The position numbers and the translations under genes are program-made. Below the pieces are notes generated by a model. The model searched no databases, was not told where the DNA came from, and saw only the letters and a list, made by a program, of their open reading frames with translations. Below are positions 7,253 through 16,595 of a stretch of DNA of 44,909 nt, one piece after another. The stretch's first letter is position 1, and each line of letters opens with the position of its first letter. The DNA is from an uncultured Prevotella sp. (GTDB lineage: Bacteria > Bacteroidota > Bacteroidia > Bacteroidales > Bacteroidaceae): contig CAJOPE010000023.1 in assembly GCA_905236815.1 (NCBI GenBank), positions 1 to 44,909 of the forward strand, read 5' to 3'.

Positions 7253-7699
7253 ATGGTAGTAGACACATTAGAAAATCTTGAAATGTATGTTTCATTGAAT
7301 CCTCTTTTTCCTGAGGTAGTAAAGTTTATTAAGGAAAATGATCTTAATGCATTAGAGGAAGGTAAGCACTTTATTAAGGATAAGGACCTGTTTGTTAACA
7401 TTACAACTGCAACAGGTAAGACAGAGGAAGAAGCTACATTTGAGACACACGAGAATATGCTTGATATCCAAATTCCTTTGGATAATAATGAAACATATGG
7501 CTATATGCCTTTATCTGATTTGCCAAAGGCAGAATACAATGCAGAAAAGGATGTTACAAAATATCCAGGAGTAACATCAGAGACATTGGTTAATTGCAAG
7601 CCTGGCGAATTTGCTATTTTCTGGCCACAAGATGGTCATAAACCATGTATTGGTAATGGTCAGATTCATAAGGCAATATTTAAAGTGCGTGTAAAGTAA
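7253..7699 (+). CDS. YhcH/YjgK/YiaL family protein (DUF386)
   Basis: 148 residues, the full length of this cupin-like family. Conserved blocks visible are the ETHENMLDIQIPLDNNETYGYMP region and the late FAIFWPQDGHKPCI...KAIFKVRVK. E. coli YhcH (NanQ) is described as a sialic acid anomerase, and relatives sit in other sugar operons. Here there is no sialic acid gene nearby; the neighbours are the MORN protein and glgB. The sugar substrate therefore cannot be told. Cytoplasmic, with no signal peptide. Confidence 0.88.
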   Translation: MVVDTLENLEMYVSLNPLFPEVVKFIKENDLNALEEGKHFIKDKDLFVNITTATGKTEEEATFETHENMLDIQIPLDNNETYGYMPLSDLPKAEYNAEKDVTKYPGVTSETLVNCKPGEFAIFWPQDGHKPCIGNGQIHKAIFKVRVK

Positions 7700-7726
7700 A
7701 TTTACACGTACATAAAAAAAGAAATC

Positions 7727-9745
7727 ATGGAAGGAAAGGAGAGACATATTGGGTTAGTCAAGAACGATTCGTTTCTTGCTCCATTTGAGGACGCTATTCG
7801 TGGCCGTCACGAACATGTTGTTTGGAAAATCAATCAGCTTACCAATAATGGTAAGAAGAAACTTAGTGATTTTGCAAATGGTTATGCTTATTATGGTTTG
7901 CATAAGACAAGTCGTGGATGGGTGTTCCGTGAATGGGCACCTAATGCTACAGCAATTTATCTAGTAGGCGATTTCAATAATTGGGAGGAACAGGAACGCT
8001 ATCGTTGTAAACGCATTGAAGGAACTGGTAATTGGGAACTGAAATTGTCGGAGAAAGCTGTTAAACATGGCGATCTCTACAAAATGCGTGTACATTGGAA
8101 TGCTGGAGAAGGGGAAAGAATTCCTGCCTGGACAAATCGAGTTGTTCAGGATGAGAATACCAAAATCTTCTCAGCTCAAATCTGGAATCCCGCACCTTAT
8201 CAGTGGAAAAAGACAAAATTTAAAGCTAAAACCAATCCTCTCCTTATCTATGAATGCCATATTGGTATGTCTCAGGATGCTGAGAAGGTTGGAACTTATA
8301 AGGAGTTTGAGGAAAATGTTTTACCGCGTATCATAAAGGATGGCTACAACTGTATTCAGATTATGGCTATTCAGGAACATCCATATTATGGATCGTTTGG
8401 ATACCACGTTAGTAGTTTCTTTGCTCCTTCAAGTCGTTTTGGTACCCCTGAGGAATTAAAACATCTCATTGATACAGCTCACCAAAAAGGAATTGCTGTT
8501 ATTATGGATATTGTCCATTCTCATGCAGTGAAGAATGAAGTAGAGGGACTTGGCAATTTGGCTGGTGATCCAAACCAATATTTCTATCCTGGCGAACGTC
8601 ATGAGCACCCAGCTTGGGACAGTCTTTGCTTTGATTATGGTAAAGATGAGGTGATTCATTTCCTTTTGAGTAATTGTAAATACTGGTTGGAGGAATTTCA
8701 CTTTGACGGCTTCCGATTTGATGGTGTAACTTCAATGCTGTATTATAGTCATGGGTTAGGTGAGGCATTTACCAATTATAGTGATTACTTTAATGGTCAT
8801 GAGGATGATAATGCAATCTGTTATCTTACAATGGCCAATAAACTTATCCATGAGGTGAATCCTAATGCTGTTACTATTGCAGAAGAGGTAAGTGGTATGC
8901 CAGGTCTTGCGGCTAAGTTTGAAGATGGCGGCTATGGATTTGACTATCGTATGGCTATGAATATTCCTGATTTCTGGATAAAGATTATTAAAGAGAAGAA
9001 GGACGAGGATTGGAAACCTAGTAGTATATTCTGGGAGGTGAAAAATCGTCGTTCTGACGAGAAGACTATTTCCTATTGCGAAAGTCATGATCAGGCATTA
9101 GTCGGCGATAAGACAATAGTGTTCCGGCTTATTGATGCCGATATGTATTGGCATTTTAAGAAAGGCGACGAAAATGACATAGCTCATCGTGGTATTGCAT
9201 TACATAAGATGATACGTCTTGTTACAGCATCAACTGTGAATGGAGGCTATCTTAATTTTATGGGTAATGAATTTGGCCATCCAGAGTGGATTGATTTCCC
9301 TCGTGAAGGAAATGGGTGGAGTCACAAATATGCCCGTCGTCAATGGAATTTGGTAGATAATAAGGAGTTGTGCTATCATTATTTAGGTGACTTTGATAAA
9401 GCCATGTTAAAGGCGATTAAGAGTGAACGTAATTTCAATAAAACACCCGTTCAGGAAATATGGCATAATGATGGTGACCAAATACTGGCTTATACAAGAG
9501 GAGATTTGTTCTTTGTGTTCAACTTCTCTCCAACTAAGAGCTTTACAGATTATGGATTTCTTGTGCCAACAGGAAGCTATGATGTGATCCTTGATACTGA
9601 TAACAAGGCATTTGGAGGTAATGGCTTAAATGATGACTCAATGACCCATCTCACTCAGTATGATGCCCTCTATGTGGATCAGCACAAGGAATGGCTGAAA
9701 TTATATTTGCCTGCTCGCTCTGCGTTGGTTCTGAAAAAGAACTAA
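7727..9745 (+). CDS. glgB: 1,4-alpha-glucan branching enzyme (GH13_8 type)
   Basis: Makes alpha-1,6 branches in glycogen. 672 residues, like eukaryotic branching enzymes rather than the longer E. coli form. An N-terminal CBM48 (about 55-150, with WAPNATAIYLVGDFNNW) is followed by the GH13 barrel: DIVHSH (261-266), the nucleophile Asp342 in GFRFDGV, the acid/base Glu386 in IAEEVSG and His-Asp454-455 in SHDQ. The C-terminal all-beta domain ends in SALVLKK. It lies 27 bases after yhcH. No glycogen synthase or phosphorylase gene is in the window. Confidence 0.95.
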   Translation: MEGKERHIGLVKNDSFLAPFEDAIRGRHEHVVWKINQLTNNGKKKLSDFANGYAYYGLHKTSRGWVFREWAPNATAIYLVGDFNNWEEQERYRCKRIEGTGNWELKLSEKAVKHGDLYKMRVHWNAGEGERIPAWTNRVVQDENTKIFSAQIWNPAPYQWKKTKFKAKTNPLLIYECHIGMSQDAEKVGTYKEFEENVLPRIIKDGYNCIQIMAIQEHPYYGSFGYHVSSFFAPSSRFGTPEELKHLIDTAHQKGIAVIMDIVHSHAVKNEVEGLGNLAGDPNQYFYPGERHEHPAWDSLCFDYGKDEVIHFLLSNCKYWLEEFHFDGFRFDGVTSMLYYSHGLGEAFTNYSDYFNGHEDDNAICYLTMANKLIHEVNPNAVTIAEEVSGMPGLAAKFEDGGYGFDYRMAMNIPDFWIKIIKEKKDEDWKPSSIFWEVKNRRSDEKTISYCESHDQALVGDKTIVFRLIDADMYWHFKKGDENDIAHRGIALHKMIRLVTASTVNGGYLNFMGNEFGHPEWIDFPREGNGWSHKYARRQWNLVDNKELCYHYLGDFDKAMLKAIKSERNFNKTPVQEIWHNDGDQILAYTRGDLFFVFNFSPTKSFTDYGFLVPTGSYDVILDTDNKAFGGNGLNDDSMTHLTQYDALYVDQHKEWLKLYLPARSALVLKKN

Positions 9746-9787
9746 TAAAGTTGAGTAGTCCAACTTGAAAAATAGAACATTATAATA

Positions 9788-10891
9788 ATGAGTAAAAAGA
9801 AAAATAGCACGACTACGATGCGCGTAGTCTGTGCTATTGCATTTTTATTATTTACGTTTTTCTACCTGTATGATTATCAGGCTGATTTGCTGACAATGGC
9901 TCAGCATGTGCTTTCTGGTGGAAAAACAGTATATGATCGTAATTTGGGTGCTATCCTAATTACGATAGTACTTTCTTTGGTTTCTTTCGGTGTTTATGTT
10001 TTTACTGGGCTAACAAGAAGAAATCATGCCTTGATATATTTTCCGGCATTACTTCTGCTTACTATTCTGACAGATGTAGATGAACATCTTGATGAAGGTT
10101 TTACTTTTGGAGTTTGGCTTTTCTTATTTCCATTACTTCTTATTTTATATGGAGGTTTGATATGGATGATAATGAAATACAAGCCCTATGAGTCAGATGT
10201 AAATGATAAAGGCTTTTTCTCTAGGGTTATGTGGGAGAATATCATGCTGATGTTCATTATGTTTGTTGGAGTAATTTTAACATGTAATCATAATGATGTA
10301 TTCCATTATCGTATGAAAATGGAAGTGCTAATGAATGAGGGAAAATACAAAGAAGCAACCTTGGTAGGCAAGAAGGCAGCCGTAACTGATTCTTCCTTAA
10401 CTTTTTTACGAATTAAGGCTCTTGATCTTTCCAATGGATTGGGTGAACACCTTTTTGAGTATCCATTAATGGGAGGCAGTAAGGCAACCCGGGAAAATGG
10501 TAGAGGAGTAAAGGCAATGCTTTGGAAGGATCCAAAATATCATTGGCATCGTATTCATTATGTGAAGGGAAGACCAGACAGCAAGCAGCTTATCCTTTGT
10601 CGTTATCTTCTAGATAAAGATTTGGATGGATTTGTTGAGAATATAGGAAAATATTATAAGATAGACAGCACGAATGTCCCAAAGCACTTTCGTGAGGCTC
10701 TAACATTATATACACATTTGCGGTCTAATCCAAAAATAATTTATCATAGCAGTGTCATGGATACAGATTTCCAAGACTATCAAGTTATGGAACATAAGTA
10801 TTCCAAGAAGACAGAACGTCAAGATGCACTGTATGAGACTTATGGAAATACCTACTGGTATTATTATCAGTATAATAATTCTAAAAAGTAG
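9788..10891 (+). CDS. multi-pass membrane protein of unknown function (DUF6057-like)
   Basis: 367 residues. Five hydrophobic helices (about residues 12-30, 55-75, 82-96, 108-130 and 153-170) are followed by a soluble C-terminal half with helical repeats (YKEATLVGKKAA, FREALTLYTHL) and an aromatic tail. The layout recalls DUF6057 proteins of Prevotellaceae, but I cannot confirm the match. The next two genes encode exported TPR proteins and follow by 5 bases and then a 4-base overlap, so the three look like one functional unit behind glgB. Confidence 0.8.
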   Translation: MSKKKNSTTTMRVVCAIAFLLFTFFYLYDYQADLLTMAQHVLSGGKTVYDRNLGAILITIVLSLVSFGVYVFTGLTRRNHALIYFPALLLLTILTDVDEHLDEGFTFGVWLFLFPLLLILYGGLIWMIMKYKPYESDVNDKGFFSRVMWENIMLMFIMFVGVILTCNHNDVFHYRMKMEVLMNEGKYKEATLVGKKAAVTDSSLTFLRIKALDLSNGLGEHLFEYPLMGGSKATRENGRGVKAMLWKDPKYHWHRIHYVKGRPDSKQLILCRYLLDKDLDGFVENIGKYYKIDSTNVPKHFREALTLYTHLRSNPKIIYHSSVMDTDFQDYQVMEHKYSKKTERQDALYETYGNTYWYYYQYNNSKK

Positions 10892-10896
10892 ATAGA

Positions 10897-11661
10897 ATGA
10901 AAAAACTGATTCTTGTATTTTTGACAGCAATATACGCTACGCTGATGATGGCGCAGCATATAAGTAGTTTGGTTCCTAAGAACAGTGAGGAGGCTTTGTT
11001 GTCCTCACAAAAGGCTTATGATAATCGCCAATTTAATTTAGCAAGTCATTATGCTGATATTGCGTTGAGAGATTCGTCTACAGCTAAACATGCTGCTGAA
11101 ATCAAAATACAGTGTATGGGTCAGTTAATGAAGACAAAGAATGATTCCTCAAAGTATATTATTGCTTTGTTGGAACTTCATACAATGGAAAAGAACAATC
11201 CTCTTTTCATTAAGCTTCTTATGAATTACTTCACTTCTCCTGGGCATGAACATGAAATGCGACAGTTTGCCAATGATGAAATTCGTATGGATTCATGTAA
11301 TAAATTGGCATGGGCTTTACGAGGGGAGACATTTATGAGAGAGCATAATTGGAATGAGGCAATTTATAATTTTAAAAAGACAGTGAGTATTGACTCCACC
11401 TTTGTTGAGGGTGCATATAATACTGGCATCTGTTATATGTCGAAGGCTTTGGAGTACAAAGATTCTCTTACGAAAGATAATAAAAAACTACAAAAAGAGG
11501 AATACGATAGTATCGCCACAATTTTTCAAAAGTCCCAAGAGTGGTTGGAAAGGGCGAAAGAACTTGATTCTGAGAGAAAAACAGTGGATTGGAAGTCTCC
11601 TCTGTATCAAGTATATCTTGTAGTAGATGAACAAAAAGCTAAGGAGTTGAAGGATAAATGA
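10897..11661 (+). CDS. exported TPR-repeat protein (first of two)
   Basis: 254 residues with a Sec signal peptide (about residues 1-20, cut after MMA). The rest is alpha-helical with TPR-like units, the clearest at AWALRGETFMREHNWNEAIYNF followed by VEGAYNTGICYM. Probably a periplasmic protein-interaction scaffold. Its ATGA overlaps the start of the next TPR gene, suggesting the two are made in step. No enzyme motif is visible. Confidence 0.82.
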   Translation: MKKLILVFLTAIYATLMMAQHISSLVPKNSEEALLSSQKAYDNRQFNLASHYADIALRDSSTAKHAAEIKIQCMGQLMKTKNDSSKYIIALLELHTMEKNNPLFIKLLMNYFTSPGHEHEMRQFANDEIRMDSCNKLAWALRGETFMREHNWNEAIYNFKKTVSIDSTFVEGAYNTGICYMSKALEYKDSLTKDNKKLQKEEYDSIATIFQKSQEWLERAKELDSERKTVDWKSPLYQVYLVVDEQKAKELKDK

Positions 11662-12869
11662 AACATTTGAATATTATAATAGGTATAGCCTTGTTGATGT
11701 GCTCATTAAATAGTTGGGCGCAGAAGAAGGAAATTGCGACAGCTAAAGATCAGGTGAAGTCAGGAAAGAACCTAGATAAGGCTCAGGCTTCTATGGAGAA
11801 ACTGCTTCAGGATTCAGCTAATCGAATGAATGAGAAAATATGGCTAGTACTCTATGAAGCGGTACAGGGTCAATATGAGCAAGGTAACGAAAAACTATAT
11901 CTCAAGCAGAAATATGATACCACAGCTTTGTTCACTTCAGCTAAGCGTTTATTTGAGATTGCTGAAACTTTTGATTCTATAGATGCACGTCCTGACAAAA
12001 AGGGTAGGAGCCATCCACAGTATCGCGAAAAGCATGCGGAATATCTTCATCAGATTCGGCCTAATCTTTTTAATGGAGGCGCTTTTTTTGTTCGAAAGCA
12101 GGATTACCGTAAGGCATATAATTTCTTTGATACTTATGCCGATTGCTATCGTCAGCCTCTATTTAAGAAGTTTAACTATTTAGAGAAAGATCCTCATCTG
12201 GCTGAGGCTTCTTATTGGGCTGTATATTGTGGTTATAAATTAGGAGATACTAAAGCAACTTTGCATCGGGCTTATACTGCTTTAAAGGATACTGCTCATT
12301 ATAATTATATGCTGCAATATTTAGCTGAAACTTATAAAATAGAGAAGGATACTAGTAGATATCTCCAGACCTTGACGGAAGGATTTCATAAGTATCCAAA
12401 GTTTCCTTATTTCTTTCCACGATTGGTTGATTTCTATTCACGTACCAACCAACTGGATTCTGCCTTACAGATAACCAATAAGGCTTTGGAAGAAGATCCA
12501 GAGAATGAACTTTTCCTTTTCTCCAAAAGTACAGTGCTTTTGAATTTAGGAGAGAATCAACAGTGTATAGAACTTTGTGAGCGTCTGATAGCTCGTAATG
12601 ACACATTGGCGGATGCCTATTATAATGCAGGACTGGCCTATTTTAATATGGCGGTAGCGCTCGATAAGGAAACTCAAGTTACTTCTCGAAATCGTCAGCT
12701 CATTCTATCTAATTATTTGAAGGCACAGCCTTACTTGGAAAAATACCGGAAGATGATGCCTGAGGAAAAACAGAAATGGGCATTACCATTATACACTATT
12801 TATTTAAACCTGAATAAGGGCAAAGAGTTTGATGAGATTAATAAAATACTGAGAAATTTAAAGAATTAG
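11658..12869 (+). CDS. exported TPR-repeat protein (second of two)
   Basis: 403 residues with a Sec signal peptide (residues 1-22, cut after SWA) and at least five TPR-like helix pairs. Examples are DYRKAYNFFDTYADCY, LAEASYWAVYCGYKLGDTKATL, LDSALQITNKALEEDPENELFL and LADAYYNAGLAYFNMA. Bacteroidota proteins of this form are generally envelope scaffolds. It is coupled to the preceding TPR gene by a 4-base overlap, and the helicase gene starts 7 bases later. The function is unknown. Confidence 0.83.
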   Translation: MKHLNIIIGIALLMCSLNSWAQKKEIATAKDQVKSGKNLDKAQASMEKLLQDSANRMNEKIWLVLYEAVQGQYEQGNEKLYLKQKYDTTALFTSAKRLFEIAETFDSIDARPDKKGRSHPQYREKHAEYLHQIRPNLFNGGAFFVRKQDYRKAYNFFDTYADCYRQPLFKKFNYLEKDPHLAEASYWAVYCGYKLGDTKATLHRAYTALKDTAHYNYMLQYLAETYKIEKDTSRYLQTLTEGFHKYPKFPYFFPRLVDFYSRTNQLDSALQITNKALEEDPENELFLFSKSTVLLNLGENQQCIELCERLIARNDTLADAYYNAGLAYFNMAVALDKETQVTSRNRQLILSNYLKAQPYLEKYRKMMPEEKQKWALPLYTIYLNLNKGKEFDEINKILRNLKN

Positions 12870-12876
12870 TTGTAAG

Positions 12877-14229
12877 ATGAAAAAGAACATTAACGAAATA
12901 TTAGATAAACTTGGCATTCAGATGAATGCCATGCAGGAAGATGCTTATAGCAATATACTACGTTCAAATAAGGATGTAGTTGTACTTTCTCCTACAGGAA
13001 GTGGTAAAACGCTGGCATATTTACTTCCTCTAACACAATTGCTCGATGCTGATTCCAATGAAGTTCAGGCTATAATTATCACCCCAGGACGAGAGTTGGC
13101 CCTTCAATCCTCTGAAGTTCTCAAGAATATGGGAAGTGGGTTGAGAGGTATGGCTTGCTATGGCGGACGCCCAACTATGGACGAGCATCGTGTTTTGAAG
13201 CAGGTTAAACCACAGATTATCTTCGGAACTCCAGGAAGATTAAACGACCATTTGGATAAGGAAAATATCTATGCAGGAACTATCAAATATCTCATTATTG
13301 ACGAGTTTGATAAATGTCTGGAGATGGGATTTCAAGATGAAATGAGTGATTTGATTTCCAAATTGCCTAGTGTAGAGCGTCATTTCCTTCTTTCTGCGAC
13401 TAATGCGGAGGAAATTCCACATTATTTAAAAAAGCAATCCAATTCAAACTTTAAACCAGTATTGATTGATTATCTTGATAAAGATGAACAGATACCTGAT
13501 AGGGTGATCGTATTTGGAGTTGATAGTCCTGAGAAAGATAAACTTGAAACCTTGAAAAAATTGCTTTTGGTTCTTGGGGAACAGAGTAGTATTGTATTCT
13601 TAAATTATCGTGATTCTGTTACTCGAACAGATGAATTCCTTCGTAGCCAGGGATTTGCAACAAGTTCATTTCATGGAGGAATGGATCAGAAGAACCGTGA
13701 GGATGCCTTGTATAAGTTTAGTAATGGTTCTGCAAATGTCTTTGTTAGTACCGATTTAGCCTCTCGTGGATTGGACATTCCTGATATAGACAACATCATC
13801 CACTATCATCTCCCAGAAAGTGAAGATGGATACATCCATAGAGTAGGCCGTACAGCCAGATGGGATAAAAAAGGTAAGGCCTTCTTTATCCTGAACTCAG
13901 AGGAACATATTCCAGAATATGTTGATGCGGAGGTAAAAAAATATGATTTAGAGGATGCTTTCTCGTCATTGACATCTACTGAGCCTTTGCCAGCTAAAAT
14001 GGCTACTATATATATAGGTAAAGGAAAAAAAGATAAAATCTCAAAGGGAGACATTGTCGGTTACATTTGCAAGAATGCCAATTTAAAAGGTTCTGAAATA
14101 GGTAAAATCGACGTAAAAGACCGTTATTCCTATGTTGCAGTACCTCGTAAAAAACTGAGATTGGTGATAAAGTCTTGCCAGGGAATCAAGATTAAAGGTA
14201 TCAAAACATTAGTCGAGGAAGTTAGATAA
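12877..14229 (+). CDS. DEAD-box RNA helicase with DbpA-type C-terminal domain
   Basis: ATP-dependent RNA helicase, probably acting in rRNA maturation or RNA remodelling. 450 residues. Motif I is SPTGSGKT (38-45), Ia TPGREL, Ib GTPGRL, and motif II is DEFD (142-145) instead of DEAD, as in a subgroup seen in this phylum. SAT is at 173-175, then STDLASRGLDIPD and HRVGRTAR. After about residue 375 comes a DbpA-like RNA-binding fold (IYIGKGKKDKISKGDIVGYIC...IGKIDVKDRYSYVAVP), which in DbpA binds 23S rRNA hairpin 92. It follows the TPR gene by 7 bases and ends before the serC promoter. Confidence 0.92.
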   Translation: MKKNINEILDKLGIQMNAMQEDAYSNILRSNKDVVVLSPTGSGKTLAYLLPLTQLLDADSNEVQAIIITPGRELALQSSEVLKNMGSGLRGMACYGGRPTMDEHRVLKQVKPQIIFGTPGRLNDHLDKENIYAGTIKYLIIDEFDKCLEMGFQDEMSDLISKLPSVERHFLLSATNAEEIPHYLKKQSNSNFKPVLIDYLDKDEQIPDRVIVFGVDSPEKDKLETLKKLLLVLGEQSSIVFLNYRDSVTRTDEFLRSQGFATSSFHGGMDQKNREDALYKFSNGSANVFVSTDLASRGLDIPDIDNIIHYHLPESEDGYIHRVGRTARWDKKGKAFFILNSEEHIPEYVDAEVKKYDLEDAFSSLTSTEPLPAKMATIYIGKGKKDKISKGDIVGYICKNANLKGSEIGKIDVKDRYSYVAVPRKKLRLVIKSCQGIKIKGIKTLVEEVR

Positions 14230-14275
14230 ATATGCGTTTAATTGAAAGGCGTAGCTGACAAATTGAAAGAAAATT

Positions 14276-14297
14276 GCACAATTTGATAAATTTGTGC
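14276..14297. repeat. inverted repeat upstream of the serC promoter
   Basis: GCACAA (14276-14281) and TTGTGC (14292-14297) form an inverted repeat with a 10-base AT-rich centre, eight bases before the serC -33 element. There is no T-tract, so it is an operator candidate or a weak end for the helicase transcript. Confidence 0.4.
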
Positions 14298-14304
14298 TAA
14301 AATA

Positions 14305-14336
14305 TTTGGCCATATCAAATAAAAAATGTAATTTCG
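14305..14336 (+). promoter_or_regulatory. serC promoter
   Basis: TTTG at 14305-14308 and TAATTTCG at 14329-14336, with a 20-base spacer, match the Bacteroidota consensus with one change in the -7 element (TTCG for TTTG). The leader is about 50 bases. Confidence 0.6.
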
Positions 14337-14390
14337 CACTCGTATTAATAATTGGAAATATTATACCATAAAACTTAAATAAACATTCAG

Positions 14391-15458
14391 ATGAAGAAGT
14401 ACAACTTTAATGCAGGTCCATCAATGCTTCCACGTGAGGTAATTGAGAACACAGCAAAGCAGATTTTGGATTTCAACGGTAGCGGACTTTCTCTGATGGA
14501 GATTTCTCACCGAGCTAAAGACTTCCAGCCAGTTGTTGATGAAGCAGAAGCTTTGATCAAGGATTTACTTGATATTCCTTCAGGTTACTCCGTTATTTTC
14601 CTGGGTGGTGGTGCGTCGTTGCAGTTCATGCAGATTCCTGCTAACTTCCTGATTAAGAAGGCTGGTTATTTAAATACCGGTACTTGGGCCAAGAAGGCTA
14701 TGAAGGAGGCTAAGCAGTATGGTGAAGTAGTTGAGGTTGCTTCTTCCGCTGATGATAACTATACTCATCTTCCAAAGAACTTTGAGATTCCTGCAGATTT
14801 GGATTATCTCCACATCTGTTCAAATAATACAATCTATGGTACAGAACTTCGTAAGGATATTGATGCTCCTGTTCCATTGATCGCCGATATGTCTTCTGAT
14901 ATCATGAGCCGTCCTGTTGACGTTTCTAAGTACAAGGCAATCTATGCTGGTGCTCAGAAGAATATGTCTATGGCTGGTGTTACTGTTATCATTGTTAAGG
15001 ATGATGAGCTTGGTAAGGCTCCACGCGAGTTGCCTACAATGATTGACTATCGTACTCATGTTGAAAAGGGTTCTATGTTCAATACCCCTCCTGTAGTTCC
15101 AATCTATACTTTGATGGAAACTATGCGTTGGGTGAAGGCTAACGGTGGTGTAGAGGCTATGGATCGTTTGGCTAAGCAGCGTGCAGAAATCGTTTACAAT
15201 GAGATCGACCGCAACAAGTTGTTCCGTGGAACTGTTGCTGAGGAGGATCGCTCTGTAATGAACCTCTGCTTCGTTATGAATGATGAGTACAAGGATCTTG
15301 AGAAGCCATTCTTCGACTTTGCTACAGAGCGTGGTATGGTTGGTATCAAGGGCCACCGTTCTGTAGGTGGTTTCCGTGCTTCTTGCTACAATGCTCAGAC
15401 AATCGAGGGCGTTAATGCTCTGGTTCAGGCAATGAAGGATTTCGAAGCTCAGCACTAA
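14391..15458 (+). CDS. serC: phosphoserine aminotransferase
   Basis: PLP enzyme converting 3-phosphohydroxypyruvate and glutamate to phosphoserine; in many bacteria it also acts in pyridoxal phosphate synthesis. 355 residues, usual length. It starts with [11 protein letters not shown], carries the GGGASLQF phosphate loop (72-79), and has the PLP lysine K190 in AGAQKNM. The C-terminus has the [18 protein letters not shown] block that binds the substrate phosphate. Codon use is strongly biased, as for a highly expressed gene. It forms a serine cluster with serA and the DUF1015 gene, but hairpin terminators separate the genes. Confidence 0.97.
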   Translation: MKKYNFNAGPSMLPREVIENTAKQILDFNGSGLSLMEISHRAKDFQPVVDEAEALIKDLLDIPSGYSVIFLGGGASLQFMQIPANFLIKKAGYLNTGTWAKKAMKEAKQYGEVVEVASSADDNYTHLPKNFEIPADLDYLHICSNNTIYGTELRKDIDAPVPLIADMSSDIMSRPVDVSKYKAIYAGAQKNMSMAGVTVIIVKDDELGKAPRELPTMIDYRTHVEKGSMFNTPPVVPIYTLMETMRWVKANGGVEAMDRLAKQRAEIVYNEIDRNKLFRGTVAEEDRSVMNLCFVMNDEYKDLEKPFFDFATERGMVGIKGHRSVGGFRASCYNAQTIEGVNALVQAMKDFEAQH

Positions 15459-15473
15459 TAAAAATATACATAC

Positions 15474-15500
15474 AAGGGCGGACTATGGTTCGCCCTTTTT
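15474..15500 (+). terminator. terminator between serC and serA
   Basis: AAGGGCG (15474-15480) pairs with CGCCCTT (15491-15497), followed by TTT, with a 10-base loop. No clear promoter was seen between it and serA at 15525, so it may reduce rather than stop transcription into serA. Confidence 0.72.
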
Positions 15501-15524
15501 CAATTTATAAAAAAATTAATTACT

Positions 15525-16442
15525 ATGAAAGTTTTAGTTGCTACAGAAAAACCATTCGCAGCTGCAGCTGTTGATGGAATAAAGAAGGAAATTGAAGGTG
15601 CAGGCAATGAGCTTGTTCTCCTTGAAAAATATACAGAGAAGGCTCAGCTTCTTGATGCAGTTAAGGATGCTGATGCAATGATTGTACGTTCAGACAAAGT
15701 GGATAAGGATGTTCTTGATGCTGCAAAGCAGTTGAAGATCGTTGTTCGTGCTGGTGCTGGATATGATTCTATTGATACAGCTTATGCTAAAGAAAAGGGT
15801 GTAGTTGTTGAGAATACTCCTGGCCAGAACTCAAATGCTGTAGCTGAGTTAGTATTTGGTCTTCTAGTTTTTGCTGTTCGTAATTTCTACAATGGTAAGG
15901 CCGGTACTGAATTGAAGGGCAAGAAACTTGGTATTCTTGCTTTTGGTAATGTTGGTCGCAATGTTGCTCGTGTTGCTAAGGGCTTCGGTATGGAAGTATC
16001 AGCATACGATGCTTTCTGCCCTGCAGAGGCTATTGAGGCAGCAGGTGTTCATGCATGTAAGAGCCAGGATGAGTTGTTCCAGAACAACGATATCGTTTCC
16101 CTTCATATTCCTGCAACTCCTGAGACTATTAAGAGTATCGATTATCGCACAGTTAATCAGATGCCTAAGGGAGCTATTCTTATTAATACAGCCCGTAAGG
16201 AGGTTATCAACGAGGAAGAGTTGTTGAAGCTTCTTGCTGAGCGTGAGGATTTAAAGTATATCACAGATATCAAGCCTGACGCAGATGCTGACTTCGCTAA
16301 GTTCGAGGGTCGTTATTTTGCTACTCCAAAGAAGATGGGTGCTCAGACTGCTGAGGCTAATATCAATGCTGGTATTGCTGGTGCAAAGCAGATAAATGCA
16401 TTCTTCAAGGACGGAGATACAAAGTTCCAAGTAAATAAGTAA
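15525..16442 (+). CDS. serA: D-3-phosphoglycerate dehydrogenase, short form with catalytic Lys
   Basis: NAD-dependent first step of serine synthesis. 305 residues, with only the substrate and Rossmann domains and no C-terminal ACT regulatory domain. The nucleotide loop is AFGNVG (139-144), where the first Gly of GxGxxG is Ala. The catalytic Arg is in NTAR (R224). The catalytic His of the usual TPHxG motif is absent: the site reads TPKKMGAQT (267-275). This Lys-bearing short type is known from Bacteroidota and from Entamoeba histolytica. It probably shares transcription with serC, modulated by the intervening hairpin. Confidence 0.94.
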   Translation: MKVLVATEKPFAAAAVDGIKKEIEGAGNELVLLEKYTEKAQLLDAVKDADAMIVRSDKVDKDVLDAAKQLKIVVRAGAGYDSIDTAYAKEKGVVVENTPGQNSNAVAELVFGLLVFAVRNFYNGKAGTELKGKKLGILAFGNVGRNVARVAKGFGMEVSAYDAFCPAEAIEAAGVHACKSQDELFQNNDIVSLHIPATPETIKSIDYRTVNQMPKGAILINTARKEVINEEELLKLLAEREDLKYITDIKPDADADFAKFEGRYFATPKKMGAQTAEANINAGIAGAKQINAFFKDGDTKFQVNK

Positions 16443-16503
16443 TCACGTTTCTAGACTTTCTTGGGAAGGTTTCTAAATAGTGACTTAAGTCAAATAAAGC
16501 AAG

Positions 16504-16535
16504 AGCACAGAGATTTTCTCTGTGCTTTTGTTTTG
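16504..16535 (+). terminator. terminator after serA
   Basis: AGCACAGAGA (16504-16513) and TCTCTGTGCT (16517-16526) make a perfect 10-bp stem with a 3-base loop, followed by a T-rich run. Its tail provides the -33 TTTG of the next promoter. Confidence 0.88.
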
Positions 16536-16561
16536 TATATCGAAGAAAATCACTAACTTTG
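16532..16561 (+). promoter_or_regulatory. promoter of the DUF1015 gene
   Basis: TTTG at 16532-16535 and TAACTTTG at 16554-16561 with an 18-base spacer. The element overlaps the T-tract of the serA terminator. Confidence 0.68.
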
Positions 16562-16595
16562 CATCATTATCTAATTAAACTTATTAAATTACACT

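Noticed and set aside
14820..15455. 211-codon minus-strand frame inside serC
   Set aside because: Shadow of a strongly codon-biased gene; the translated product has no recognisable features, and serC is unambiguous.
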